This document shows, piece after piece, positions 1 to 6,177 of a DNA stretch of 8,275 bases. This stretch comes from Deltaproteobacteria bacterium RBG_13_49_15. GTDB lineage: Bacteria > Desulfobacterota > Desulfobacteria > Desulfobacterales > UBA2156. The notes below the pieces were generated by a model. That model saw only the letters and a list, made by a program, of their open reading frames with translations, was not told where the DNA came from and did not search any database. Position numbers and translations under genes: made by a program. Each line of letters begins with the position of its first letter. Position 1 is the stretch's first letter. The stretch covers positions 1 through 8,275 of the forward strand of contig MGQD01000198.1 in assembly GCA_001797695.1 (NCBI GenBank). The letters run 5' to 3'.

Positions 1-209
1 TAAATAAAACTGAGCTTCTTTTCAACTTTCAACTCTTTAGGAACAAGGACATCTCCGAAGTCATAATAGAGCGGCAGATCCTTTCTCGCCTCGGTGTCAG
101 ACCCGCTCCCTTTCGGCATGACGCTAGCGCACCCGGAAATCATCAGTAAGCATGCAGCCGCAATTCCAAGTCCGATGAAGCTCCAATTCCTTCTCCTCAA
201 TTTCATCAT
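1..209 (-). CDS. Lipoprotein of unknown function, N-terminal part only
   Basis: The 3' part of the gene lies beyond base 1, so only about 69 residues are visible. The N-terminus is a typical lipoprotein signal: a basic stretch (KLRRRN), a hydrophobic core (FIGLGIAAACLLM) and a lipobox ISGC with the lipidated cysteine at residue 27. The mature part begins with a Ser/Gly/Lys-rich linker and then reads LPLYYDFGDVLVPKELKVEK. Three ATGs are close together (first bases 215, 209 and 206). The strong Shine-Dalgarno AGGAGGT (222-216) touches the first and lies 6 nt from the second, so 209 is chosen. The residue after the signal is not Asp, so outer-membrane sorting is possible. The gene follows the TPR gene by about 73 bp on the same strand and may be co-transcribed with it. 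I do not recognise a named family with certainty; it resembles small conserved lipoproteins of Desulfobacterota from memory only. Confidence 0.8.
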   Translation of the reverse strand, partial: MMKLRRRNWSFIGLGIAAACLLMISGCASVMPKGSGSDTEARKDLPLYYDFGDVLVPKELKVEKKLSFI

Positions 210-215
210 GATCAT

Positions 216-222
216 ACCTCCT
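216..222 (-). promoter_or_regulatory. Strong ribosome binding site of the lipoprotein gene
   Basis: Read on the minus strand the sequence is AGGAGGT, nearly full complementarity to the 16S 3' end. It directly abuts the ATG at 215, which makes that ATG an unlikely start. It lies 6 nt from the ATG at 209 and 9 nt from the ATG at 206, both good distances. It therefore decides the start in favour of 209 or 206. Confidence 0.75.
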
Positions 223-282
223 TCTCTTTTTGGTGGGTTTTTATGGCGATTATGTTTAAAGTATTACATGAAAATCGAACTG

Positions 283-567
283 CTAATCATTTGAGAACAA
301 ATTTTTTATCATCTTCAGCTTTTTCATTTTACGGTAACGAAACAGAAGATTGATCCATTCCCCAATGCGGACAAAAAGCCGGCTTTCAGCATCTTCGGGG
401 TTTTGAGCCATCCGGCTTTCGATCTGAGCATATGCACTCATGAGATCCTCCCTTTTAGGATATTTCTGAATCAGGTGGCGATAAATCTTAAGCGCTTTAT
501 CATCATACCCCTGCTTCGCATATACCCTTGCCATGGTTTCCGTATAAAAGGAAGGATCATCATTCAT
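283..567 (-). CDS. Small TPR-like protein with a basic C-terminal helix
   Basis: This is a 94-residue cytoplasmic protein without a signal peptide. Residues 8-41 fit one tetratricopeptide motif (A14, Y17, G21, A26, Y30, P38), read as two helices from FYTETMARVYAKQG and KALKIYRHLIQKYP. A third helix follows (residues 41-53). After an acidic linker (NPEDAE) the tail, residues 64-90, is hydrophobic and strongly basic (FVRIGEWINLLFRYRK, then MKKLKMIK). The ATG at 567 overlaps the FtsB-like stop by 8 nt (ATGAATGA), which indicates translational coupling. TPR units normally mediate protein binding, so I infer an adaptor role linked to the division or cell-wall genes upstream; nothing in the sequence gives an enzymatic function. 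A single TPR is short for the fold, so it may dimerise or cap a partner. It is a real gene by overlap and motif, but its function is unknown. Confidence 0.8.
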   Translation of the reverse strand: MNDDPSFYTETMARVYAKQGYDDKALKIYRHLIQKYPKREDLMSAYAQIESRMAQNPEDAESRLFVRIGEWINLLFRYRKMKKLKMIKNLFSND

Positions 568-871
568 CTTTTTTGATATCTTTGGAATCAGACGGATTCC
601 TTTGGAGAATCAACTGCCCTTTTCCCACAAGCCCCAATTCCTTTCGGGCCACATGTTCAATAAATTCCGGGTCATGCTTGAGCTTTTCGATCTTACGATA
701 CAGGGAAATGTTTTGTTTAACAAGCACTTCATTCTCTTCCAGGGTCTGTTTTTTCGACGTTTTTAAAGAAGATAGATCGAAATACCCCTTGTCCCCGAAG
801 AAAATAAGGACAAGAAAATTGACTAAAGCCGCCACAGCCAACGTAATCAGGATTTTTTGTCTAACATTCAC
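560..871 (-). CDS. ftsB: FtsB/DivIC-family septum formation initiator protein
   Basis: This is a 103-residue bitopic membrane protein. A short cytoplasmic N-terminus (MNVRQK) is followed by one transmembrane segment (about residues 7-25) and a periplasmic coiled coil (about 37-66, rich in Glu/Lys/Leu). The family end motif is at 67-89 (DPEFIEHVARKELGLV, then KGQLIL). In the family this protein joins FtsL and FtsQ (or DivIB) in the divisome and passes the activation signal to the septal peptidoglycan synthase FtsWI. The start is GTG at 871: an in-frame TAA lies three codons upstream (880-878), and the next start candidates fall inside the membrane helix. The gene overlaps the murJ stop by 11 nt, so it is probably translated by coupling; a GAAAGG precedes the GTG with almost no spacing. 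The family call is firm. Whether it acts as FtsB proper or as a DivIC-like paralogue cannot be decided from sequence alone. Confidence 0.88.
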   Translation of the reverse strand: MNVRQKILITLAVAALVNFLVLIFFGDKGYFDLSSLKTSKKQTLEENEVLVKQNISLYRKIEKLKHDPEFIEHVARKELGLVGKGQLILQRNPSDSKDIKKDE

Positions 872-2435
872 CTTTCTTTAAGCTCTTTTGGGCCATGCTG
901 AATAAATGGCTCAGTTCGGGATTTTTCAAAAGATAGGAAAGAATGACATAACTCATTATACCCAGGGTCATGGTTCCGATAAGCCCCAACAAAAGACCGG
1001 ATCCCGGTGAGACTTTTTTCGAAAAAAAGACAACCGACGAGGTCCATAAAACCGCTCCCATGATTATCGAACAGAAGGATGATTTCATAATGGAAGGGCC
1101 CATTTCTCTCCATTTCAAGGAGCCCAGCTTGACTCTTAGAGACCACATCAACAAGGCGAGGTTCAGCATGGAGGAAAGCGAGGTGGCCAGCGCAAGACCT
1201 CCGTGATTTAAAAACCTCATGAGAATGACTCCGAATAAAATATTGGCAATCACTGCGATAAATGCAGTGCGAACCGGCGTTCGGGTGTCCTGCAATGCGT
1301 AGAAGGTTGAAACCACGACGCGAACGGCTGAGAATGCCCATAACCCAATACTATAGTACAAAAGCGCCTCTGCAGTCAATTGCGTGGATCGGGCGTCGAA
1401 TGCCCCTCGTTTAAACAAAACGGCAATGATGGGTTCCCTAAGGATGATCAGTCCTGCCATGGAAGGAAGGGTGATAAATGAGACCAGTTTCATGGCATGA
1501 GAAAAGGTATCTTTCAATCCATCAATATCTCCGGCGGCGGCCTGTCTGGATAAGCTGGGCAGAACGGCGGTGGCAATCGCTATTGCAAAAATCCCGAGCG
1601 GAAACTGGACAAGGCGATCGGCATAATACAAAAAAGAAACGCTCCCTTCAGGGAGAAGCGATGCAAGGAGCGTTCCCACCAGAATGTTCACCTGATAGAC
1701 CGCTGCGCCGAAAATAGTCGGGACCATCAACTGCCCGATCTTTTTCAGCCCGGTATGATAAAAAGCCGTTTTTTTCTCCGTATAGATTCCTTTTTTCAGA
1801 ATAAAAGGGATCTGCAATGACAACTGCAGCGCCCCTCCGAAAAGCACGCCGATGGCCAGACCGGTGATCGGGTCCGCAAAATGCGGCGAAATCAAATAAA
1901 TGGAAGCGATCATCGTGATGCTTAAAAGGGCTGGTGCAGCAGCCGGTGCGGCAAAATGACCCAAAGTGTTTAAGATCCCCATACCAAGCGCCATCAGGGC
2001 GATAAAGAAAATATACGGGAACATGATTCGGGTTAAGGAGATGGTCAGAGACAATTTGTCCGTTGAACCGGCAAATCCAGGAGCGATGATTCGAACAATA
2101 GCAGGGGAAAAAATGATCCCCAATACCACAACGACCAACAGCAGGATGGAAAGCATTTTGACTGCGGACCTGGCCAGCCGGAATGCTTCTTCCTGCCCCT
2201 GGTTTGCAAGGTATTCAGTAAAAACCGGGATGAATGAAACGCTCAACGACCCTTCGGCTAAAAGGCGTCTCAATAAGTTTGGAATCCGAAACGCAACAAA
2301 AAACGCGTCCGCTCCTGCGCCGGCGCCGAAAACCCAGGCGATCATCATATCCCGCAAAAACCCAAAAATGCGGCTCAATAATGTTGCGCTGCCGACGACC
2401 CCTGCAGCTCTTGTAAATCGAACGCGTTCCTTCAT
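861..2435 (-). CDS. murJ: Lipid II flippase MurJ (MviN)
   Basis: This 524-residue polytopic inner-membrane protein of the MOP exporter superfamily is close to the usual length (E. coli about 511). MurJ moves lipid II from the cytoplasmic to the periplasmic face for peptidoglycan synthesis. The N-terminal signature is clear: SRIFGFLRD (21-29), GADAFF (41-46) and RIPNLLRRLLAEGSLS (50-65). Arg22, Arg28, Arg56 and Glu61 sit where the essential central-cavity residues of E. coli MurJ lie, offset by four. About 14 hydrophobic segments follow. Other family stretches are YYADRLVQFPLGIFAIAIAT and the loop YALQDTRTPVRTA. The start is the ATG at 2435; no good Shine-Dalgarno precedes it, but it gives the expected N-terminus. 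It is first in an apparent operon with the overlapping FtsB-like and TPR genes, and is divergent from rpsT. Confidence 0.96.
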   Translation of the reverse strand: MKERVRFTRAAGVVGSATLLSRIFGFLRDMMIAWVFGAGAGADAFFVAFRIPNLLRRLLAEGSLSVSFIPVFTEYLANQGQEEAFRLARSAVKMLSILLLVVVVLGIIFSPAIVRIIAPGFAGSTDKLSLTISLTRIMFPYIFFIALMALGMGILNTLGHFAAPAAAPALLSITMIASIYLISPHFADPITGLAIGVLFGGALQLSLQIPFILKKGIYTEKKTAFYHTGLKKIGQLMVPTIFGAAVYQVNILVGTLLASLLPEGSVSFLYYADRLVQFPLGIFAIAIATAVLPSLSRQAAAGDIDGLKDTFSHAMKLVSFITLPSMAGLIILREPIIAVLFKRGAFDARSTQLTAEALLYYSIGLWAFSAVRVVVSTFYALQDTRTPVRTAFIAVIANILFGVILMRFLNHGGLALATSLSSMLNLALLMWSLRVKLGSLKWREMGPSIMKSSFCSIIMGAVLWTSSVVFFSKKVSPGSGLLLGLIGTMTLGIMSYVILSYLLKNPELSHLFSMAQKSLKKGEC

Positions 2436-2487
2436 ATAAGTTCGAAAATGCTTCGTTTATCTCTTTCGTCTTATTTTTTGATTTGTA

Positions 2488-2520
2488 TTGACATCATTAA
2501 ATAAATTAGTTAATTATAAT
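2488..2520 (+). promoter_or_regulatory. Probable rpsT promoter with unusually long spacing
   Basis: A perfect -35 hexamer TTGACA (2488-2493) and a perfect -10 hexamer TATAAT (2515-2520) lie on the rpsT strand. They are 21 bp apart instead of 16-18. A closer but poor -10 (TTAATT at 2510-2515) would give a 16-bp spacer. With TATAAT, transcription would begin near 2527, giving a leader of about 38 nt. Either the -10 works mostly alone in this AT-rich tract, or the true pair is the less perfect one. Confidence 0.5.
2513..2518 (-). promoter_or_regulatory. Possible -10 element of the murJ operon
   Basis: On the minus strand these bases read TATAAT, a perfect sigma-70-type -10. They share four bases with the plus-strand TATAAT at 2515-2520, because ATTATAAT is nearly self-complementary. 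No convincing -35 is found 16-18 bp upstream on the minus strand (only AT-rich sequence). Transcription would start near 2506 and leave a leader of about 70 nt before the murJ ATG. The region is AT-rich, so chance is a real alternative. Confidence 0.35.
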
Positions 2521-2550
2521 GTTTTAATTACCCGATAAAATATAACTGAG

Positions 2551-2555
2551 AGGAG
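2551..2555 (+). promoter_or_regulatory. Ribosome binding site of rpsT
   Basis: AGGAG, within the longer purine run GAGAGGAG (2548-2555), lies 9 nt before the TTG at 2565. It supports TTG as the start: the encoded MANHPSALKRARQ is the canonical S20 N-terminus, and no ATG or GTG lies nearby in this frame. Confidence 0.75.
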
Positions 2556-2564
2556 CACTTACCA

Positions 2565-2837
2565 TTGGCCAATCATCCATCAGCATTAAAGCGTGCGCGC
2601 CAGAATGAAGAAAAGCGCACAAGGAACAGGATCGTCAAGACCAAAGTAAAGAACATCGTTAAAACCCTCCGCGCCGCTGTTGGTCAGTCGTCGGATCCTG
2701 AAGCCGTTGCAAAACATCTGAATCAAGCTAAATCGGTTATTGCCAAAAGCGCAAAAAAAGGGGTGATCCACAAAAAGACCGCCTCCAGAAAGATCTCTCG
2801 TCTGTCGAAGATCGCAAATTCAAGCCGGAAGTCATAG
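2565..2837 (+). CDS. rpsT: 30S ribosomal protein S20
   Basis: This 90-residue, very basic, all-helical protein binds the 5' domain of 16S rRNA and helps assemble the 30S subunit. The N-terminus MANHPSALKRARQ and the segments RTRNRIVKTKVK, GVIHKKTASRKISRLSK and the Lys/Arg-rich tail are classic S20, and the length is typical. The start is TTG at 2565, preceded by a good Shine-Dalgarno. In E. coli rpsT also begins with UUG, and S20 represses its own translation there; conservation of the weak start suggests similar control here, but that is inference. The gene is monocistronic in view: divergent from murJ and convergent with lptE, whose stop lies 48 bp beyond. No strong terminator with a T-run is visible in that gap. 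Confidence 0.97.
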   Translation: MANHPSALKRARQNEEKRTRNRIVKTKVKNIVKTLRAAVGQSSDPEAVAKHLNQAKSVIAKSAKKGVIHKKTASRKISRLSKIANSSRKS

Positions 2838-2885
2838 GCGCTAAAGTTCATTCCGAAATTTCCGGAAAATCAAGGTTTTCTATAT

Positions 2886-3419
2886 CTAGAAATCAGCTGT
2901 CAGCCGGTTATAAAACTTTTCCGCCATCCGCTTGGAAATAACCGTGATGGCGTCCCGGCGTTTTTCATCGGTAGCGAATTTGTCATCAGCCACATCGTAC
3001 GCTTCGTTATCCGTGATCACGCCGGACCATAATATCCTCTTTTTTCCGTCCACCAGTTTCAGATTTACGGAAATCGCAACCCTCCGGGTGTCGGAAGTAT
3101 AGACTCCGGTGTGGGTTATGGTTTCAACACTCATGGAGTCGATAACGCCGATTAAGACGGCATCGGCATCACCCTTATCATTTGCCAACCCTGTTTCGTC
3201 CCTGCGGATAAACTCGTTTACCATATCGTCGGTAAAGACTTTTTCGATCCCGGTTTCAGTGGTCCGGTTTTCAAGAATGGAAATAAAAATCCGCTTCACT
3301 CCGGCCGGATAAGTCCCGCTTCCGGCAAATTTATAACCACATCCCCAGAACATCCAAAGGACTATCAGGACAAAAAAACCGGCAAGATATCCGCAATTCA
3401 TTTTTCGGGATAAAGCCAT
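2886..3419 (-). CDS. lptE: LPS assembly lipoprotein LptE
   Basis: This 177-residue outer-membrane lipoprotein has a signal peptide with hydrophobic core YLAGFFVLIVLWMF and a cysteine at residue 27, followed by GYKFAGSGTYP, the usual start of mature LptE. The LptE/RlpB fold follows, with VKRIFISILENRT and a helix FTDDMVNEFIRR, then beta-strand segments (YTSDTRRVAISVNLKL, RILWSGVITDNEAY). In the family LptE plugs and stabilises the LptD barrel that inserts LPS into the outer leaflet. The lipobox is odd: FWGC, with Phe at -3 and Trp at -2. The ATG at 3419 has AGGG 7 nt upstream. The leuS stop is 11 bp away, so the two are co-transcribed, as in E. coli, where leuS-lptE is followed by holA. Here no holA follows; rpsT converges instead. 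The protein diverges from E. coli LptE, so the call rests on the lipidated CGYKF start, length and synteny. Confidence 0.87.
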   Translation of the reverse strand: MALSRKMNCGYLAGFFVLIVLWMFWGCGYKFAGSGTYPAGVKRIFISILENRTTETGIEKVFTDDMVNEFIRRDETGLANDKGDADAVLIGVIDSMSVETITHTGVYTSDTRRVAISVNLKLVDGKKRILWSGVITDNEAYDVADDKFATDEKRRDAITVISKRMAEKFYNRLTADF

Positions 3420-3430
3420 ATGAACACCCT

Positions 3431-6022
3431 TTATATGACAATATTGACGAGCTTTTTTTTGACCAGGATAACCTTTTTCACCGGTTTTTCCCCGATATAG
3501 CCTGCCACCCGTTCATCGTTTAGCGCCCGATCCCTGATGGCTTGTTCATTAGTGTCGGATCCCACTCTGAAACGGCTCCTCACCTTTCCGTTGATCTGAA
3601 CCACGATCAGCAGATCATCCTGGACAAGTGCTTCATTCCGGTAACGCGGCCATGGAGCAAGCAGAATGCTTTTTTCGTGCCCGAGCGCTTCCCAGAGTTC
3701 TTCAGCCAGATGAGGAACGATCGGGGATAACAGGGTAATAACGGTTTCCATAACAAAGCGCATGACGGCCGCTTTTCCCGGCTCGCTTTTCTCCGGGTGG
3801 ATACCGTACATGGCATTGACAAGTTCCATAACGATGCTGATGGCCGTGTTGAAATGAAACCGGTCCTCAATATCCTGGGTGACCTTGGCGATGGTTTGAT
3901 GCGCTTTTTTATAGAGGTCCCTGATTTCTCCCTGAAGCTGGTCCGGATTTCCCGTAAACGGGTCGGTCTCCCGGATCATAGCCATCCAGCCTGAAGCCAG
4001 CCGCCATAAACGGTTCAGGAAACGGGCCCCTCCTTCAACACCCTGCTCACTCCATTCCAGGTCGCGTTCGGGCGGAGCGGCAAAAAGACAGAAGAGCCGG
4101 GTGGTGTCGGCGCCGTATCGGTCGAGAAGGGTGTTCGGATCGATGACGTTTTTTTTGGATTTGGACATCTTTTCCACTCGACCCAAATTGACTTTCCGAC
4201 CGCATTTGACACAAAAGCGATCATCCCCTTCCGTCCGGGTCTCGTCCGGAAACAGAAATCCGTGTTTCGGACAGGAAGCCGTCTCCTTGCAGACCATTCC
4301 CTGGGTGAGCAACCGGGTAAAGGGTTCCTTATAATCAAGCATCTTAAATTCGCTTAAAACACGGGTGTAATATCGTGAGTAAAGAAGGTGTAAAATCGCG
4401 TGCTCGATCCCGCCGATGTATTGATCCACGGGCATCCAGTAGGCCACATCTTTTTTTTCGAACATCCCCGTGTGGCATTTCGGGCTGCAGTATCGCTCGA
4501 AATACCAGGATGACTCCACAAAGGTGTCCATGGTATCCGTCTCTCTCCGGGCACCCGGACGAAGGCATTTCGGGCACCTGGTCCTGATAAAAGAATCCAG
4601 AACAGGGAGAGGAGATTTTCCACCTTCAAGAAGGTTTGCCTCCTCCGGAAGGATGATCGGAAGATCTTCATCCCGGACCGGAACGATGCCGCAACTGCTG
4701 CAATAAACCACCGGAATGGGCGCCCCCCAGTAGCGTTGACGCGAAATACCCCAGTCTCTTAACCGAAAACGGATCGCTTTTTCCCCGATCCCCTTTTCTT
4801 CAAGATAATCGGCAATGTCACCGAGGGCCTGATTATTGTCGATTCCATTGAACTGCCCGGAATTGATCATGACTCCTTCGCCCGTAAACGCCTCGCTCAT
4901 CTTTTGCGCATCAAGCGTTTCGCCTTTCGGTTCCACCACGACGATGACATCAAGGCCGTATTTTCTTGCAAAGTCCAAATCCCTCTGATCATGAGCCGGA
5001 ACCGACATCACTGCACCGGTGCCGTATTCCATCAGGGCGAAGTTGGCTGTGTAAACGGGCATCCGCCTTCCGTTGAGCGGGTTTATGCACCAGACGCCGA
5101 TAAAAACCCCTTCCTTTTCATATAAATCCACAACCCGGCCGGATCGATCCATGCAAGACATCCTCGCGATAAAATCGTTTACCGCCTGTTCCTGCGAAGT
5201 ACCCCGGGAAAGCTCGACGACCATGGGATGTTCAGGCGCCAGGCACATGAATGTCGCACCAAAAACCGTGTCCTGACGGGTGGTAAAAACAGGGACGACC
5301 GCACCTGTCCCTTCCACAGGAAACCGGATCTCCGCGCCGACGCTCTTCCCGATCCAGTTCTTCTGCATGGTGATGACCTTTTCAGGCCACCCCGGAAGCC
5401 GGTCACAATACATTAAGAGATCATCCGCATAGTCCGTAATCCGGAAAAACCACTGCCGGAGCTTTTTTTGATGGACCTCTTTTCCGCATCGCCAGCACAT
5501 TCCGGCTTCGACCTGTTCGTTGGCAAGGACGGTCTGGCACGATCGGCACCAGTTTACGAACGATTCCTTCCGGTAAGCCATCCCTTTTTCGTACATCCTG
5601 AGAAACAGCCATTGCTCCCAGCGGTAGTAGTCCGGCATGCAGGTCGCTATTTCCCGGTCCCAATCATAGGAAAAGCCCATCCGTTTGAGCTGGCTCCTCA
5701 TATAATCGATGTTCTGGTATGTCCAGGTCGCGGGGTGGGTGTTGTTGTCAATGGCTGCATTTTCCGCCGGCATGCCGAACGCATCCCATCCCATGGGATG
5801 AAGGACATTGAATCCGCGCATCCGTTTATATCTCGCCACCACATCCCCGATGGTATAGTTACGGACATGCCCCATGTGGATTTTCCCGGAAGGATACGGA
5901 AACATCTCCAGAAGATAGTATTTTTGCTTCTGTTCGTCTGTTTCGACTTTAAACAGTTTTTCCTTTTCCCAATACGATTGCCACTTGGGTTCTATTGTCT
6001 TGGGATCATATCTCTCGTTCAT
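3431..6022 (-). CDS. leuS: Leucyl-tRNA synthetase
   Basis: This class I enzyme charges tRNA-Leu and proofreads mischarged tRNA. Counting from the ATG at 6022 it has 863 residues and key residues fall at E. coli numbers: HMGH at 49-52, editing residues Thr252 (TTRQDT) and Asp345 (VPAHDQRD). KMSKS is at 618-622. A zinc-knuckle pattern C159/C162/C176/C179 and further CxxC pairs (441/444, 483/486) are present; C584/H587/C604/C607 form another cluster in the leucine-specific insert before KMSKS. The C-terminal tRNA-binding domain carries VVQINGKVRSRF. An upstream in-frame ATG at 6070 would add 16 residues (MTAANHSHALEDKPPV) unlike other LeuS proteins and has no Shine-Dalgarno. The chosen ATG has GGAGG, but 14 nt away. 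Numbering and length favour 6022. lptE follows after 11 bp; pgpA is divergent. Confidence 0.96.
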   Translation of the reverse strand: MNERYDPKTIEPKWQSYWEKEKLFKVETDEQKQKYYLLEMFPYPSGKIHMGHVRNYTIGDVVARYKRMRGFNVLHPMGWDAFGMPAENAAIDNNTHPATWTYQNIDYMRSQLKRMGFSYDWDREIATCMPDYYRWEQWLFLRMYEKGMAYRKESFVNWCRSCQTVLANEQVEAGMCWRCGKEVHQKKLRQWFFRITDYADDLLMYCDRLPGWPEKVITMQKNWIGKSVGAEIRFPVEGTGAVVPVFTTRQDTVFGATFMCLAPEHPMVVELSRGTSQEQAVNDFIARMSCMDRSGRVVDLYEKEGVFIGVWCINPLNGRRMPVYTANFALMEYGTGAVMSVPAHDQRDLDFARKYGLDVIVVVEPKGETLDAQKMSEAFTGEGVMINSGQFNGIDNNQALGDIADYLEEKGIGEKAIRFRLRDWGISRQRYWGAPIPVVYCSSCGIVPVRDEDLPIILPEEANLLEGGKSPLPVLDSFIRTRCPKCLRPGARRETDTMDTFVESSWYFERYCSPKCHTGMFEKKDVAYWMPVDQYIGGIEHAILHLLYSRYYTRVLSEFKMLDYKEPFTRLLTQGMVCKETASCPKHGFLFPDETRTEGDDRFCVKCGRKVNLGRVEKMSKSKKNVIDPNTLLDRYGADTTRLFCLFAAPPERDLEWSEQGVEGGARFLNRLWRLASGWMAMIRETDPFTGNPDQLQGEIRDLYKKAHQTIAKVTQDIEDRFHFNTAISIVMELVNAMYGIHPEKSEPGKAAVMRFVMETVITLLSPIVPHLAEELWEALGHEKSILLAPWPRYRNEALVQDDLLIVVQINGKVRSRFRVGSDTNEQAIRDRALNDERVAGYIGEKPVKKVILVKKKLVNIVI

Positions 6023-6036
6023 GACCGGTGGTTTAT

Positions 6037-6041
6037 CCTCC
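6037..6041 (-). promoter_or_regulatory. Candidate ribosome binding site of leuS
   Basis: Read on the minus strand this is GGAGG, the only strong Shine-Dalgarno-like site near either candidate leuS start. It lies inside the reading frame that begins at 6070, and 14 nt before the ATG at 6022, which is long but downstream of the site as required. It supports 6022 over 6070 without proving it. Confidence 0.45.
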
Positions 6042-6073
6042 AAAGCATGAGAATGATTTGCCGCTGTCATGGT

Positions 6074-6102
6074 TTCATATCGCTAAAAAATCCTAAGATC
6101 AA
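6074..6102 (-). promoter_or_regulatory. Possible leuS-lptE promoter
   Basis: On the minus strand, TTGATC (6102-6097) and TATGAA (6079-6074) are separated by 17 bp; each matches the sigma-70 consensus at four of six positions. Transcription would start near 6067, leaving a leader of about 45 nt before the ATG at 6022 and almost none before the one at 6070. The geometry fits the shorter LeuS. No T-box-like or other clear riboregulator is seen in the short leader. Confidence 0.4.
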
Positions 6103-6142
6103 CGTCATTGTCGGTTCCGTTGAGCGAAATGGGAACATAACC

Positions 6143-6169
6143 TTGACAAACAACGGTTGCGGTTATAGA
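6143..6169 (+). promoter_or_regulatory. Possible pgpA promoter giving a very short leader
   Basis: A perfect -35 TTGACA (6143-6148) is followed after 15 bp by TATAGA (6164-6169). The spacer is short and the -10 matches four of six positions. If used, transcription would begin about 6176, only a few bases before the pgpA ATG at 6178, so the message would be nearly leaderless. No good Shine-Dalgarno precedes that ATG, which fits. Confidence 0.4.
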
Positions 6170-6177
6170 GATGCGCC

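Noticed and set aside
868..1341. 157-codon minus-strand frame overlapping murJ in another phase
   Set aside because: The murJ frame is intact through the same bases with proper membrane segments, so there is no frameshift, and this frame has no family features.
1966..2439. 157-codon plus-strand frame opposite the start of murJ
   Set aside because: It is antisense to highly conserved MurJ sequence and has a low-complexity composition (Asn/Lys/Ala-rich) without motifs.
2851..2892. Weak inverted repeats in the rpsT-lptE convergent gap (TTCCG/CGGAA and TTTCTA/TAGAAA) as a bidirectional terminator
   Set aside because: Stems are only 5-6 pairs, one is purely AT-rich apart from one pair, and no T-run follows on either strand. 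A convergent terminator is expected here but not demonstrated.
6023..6177. T-box or other riboswitch in the leuS leader
   Set aside because: The leader after the likely transcription start is only about 45 nt, too short for a T-box, and no specifier or antiterminator-like sequence is visible.
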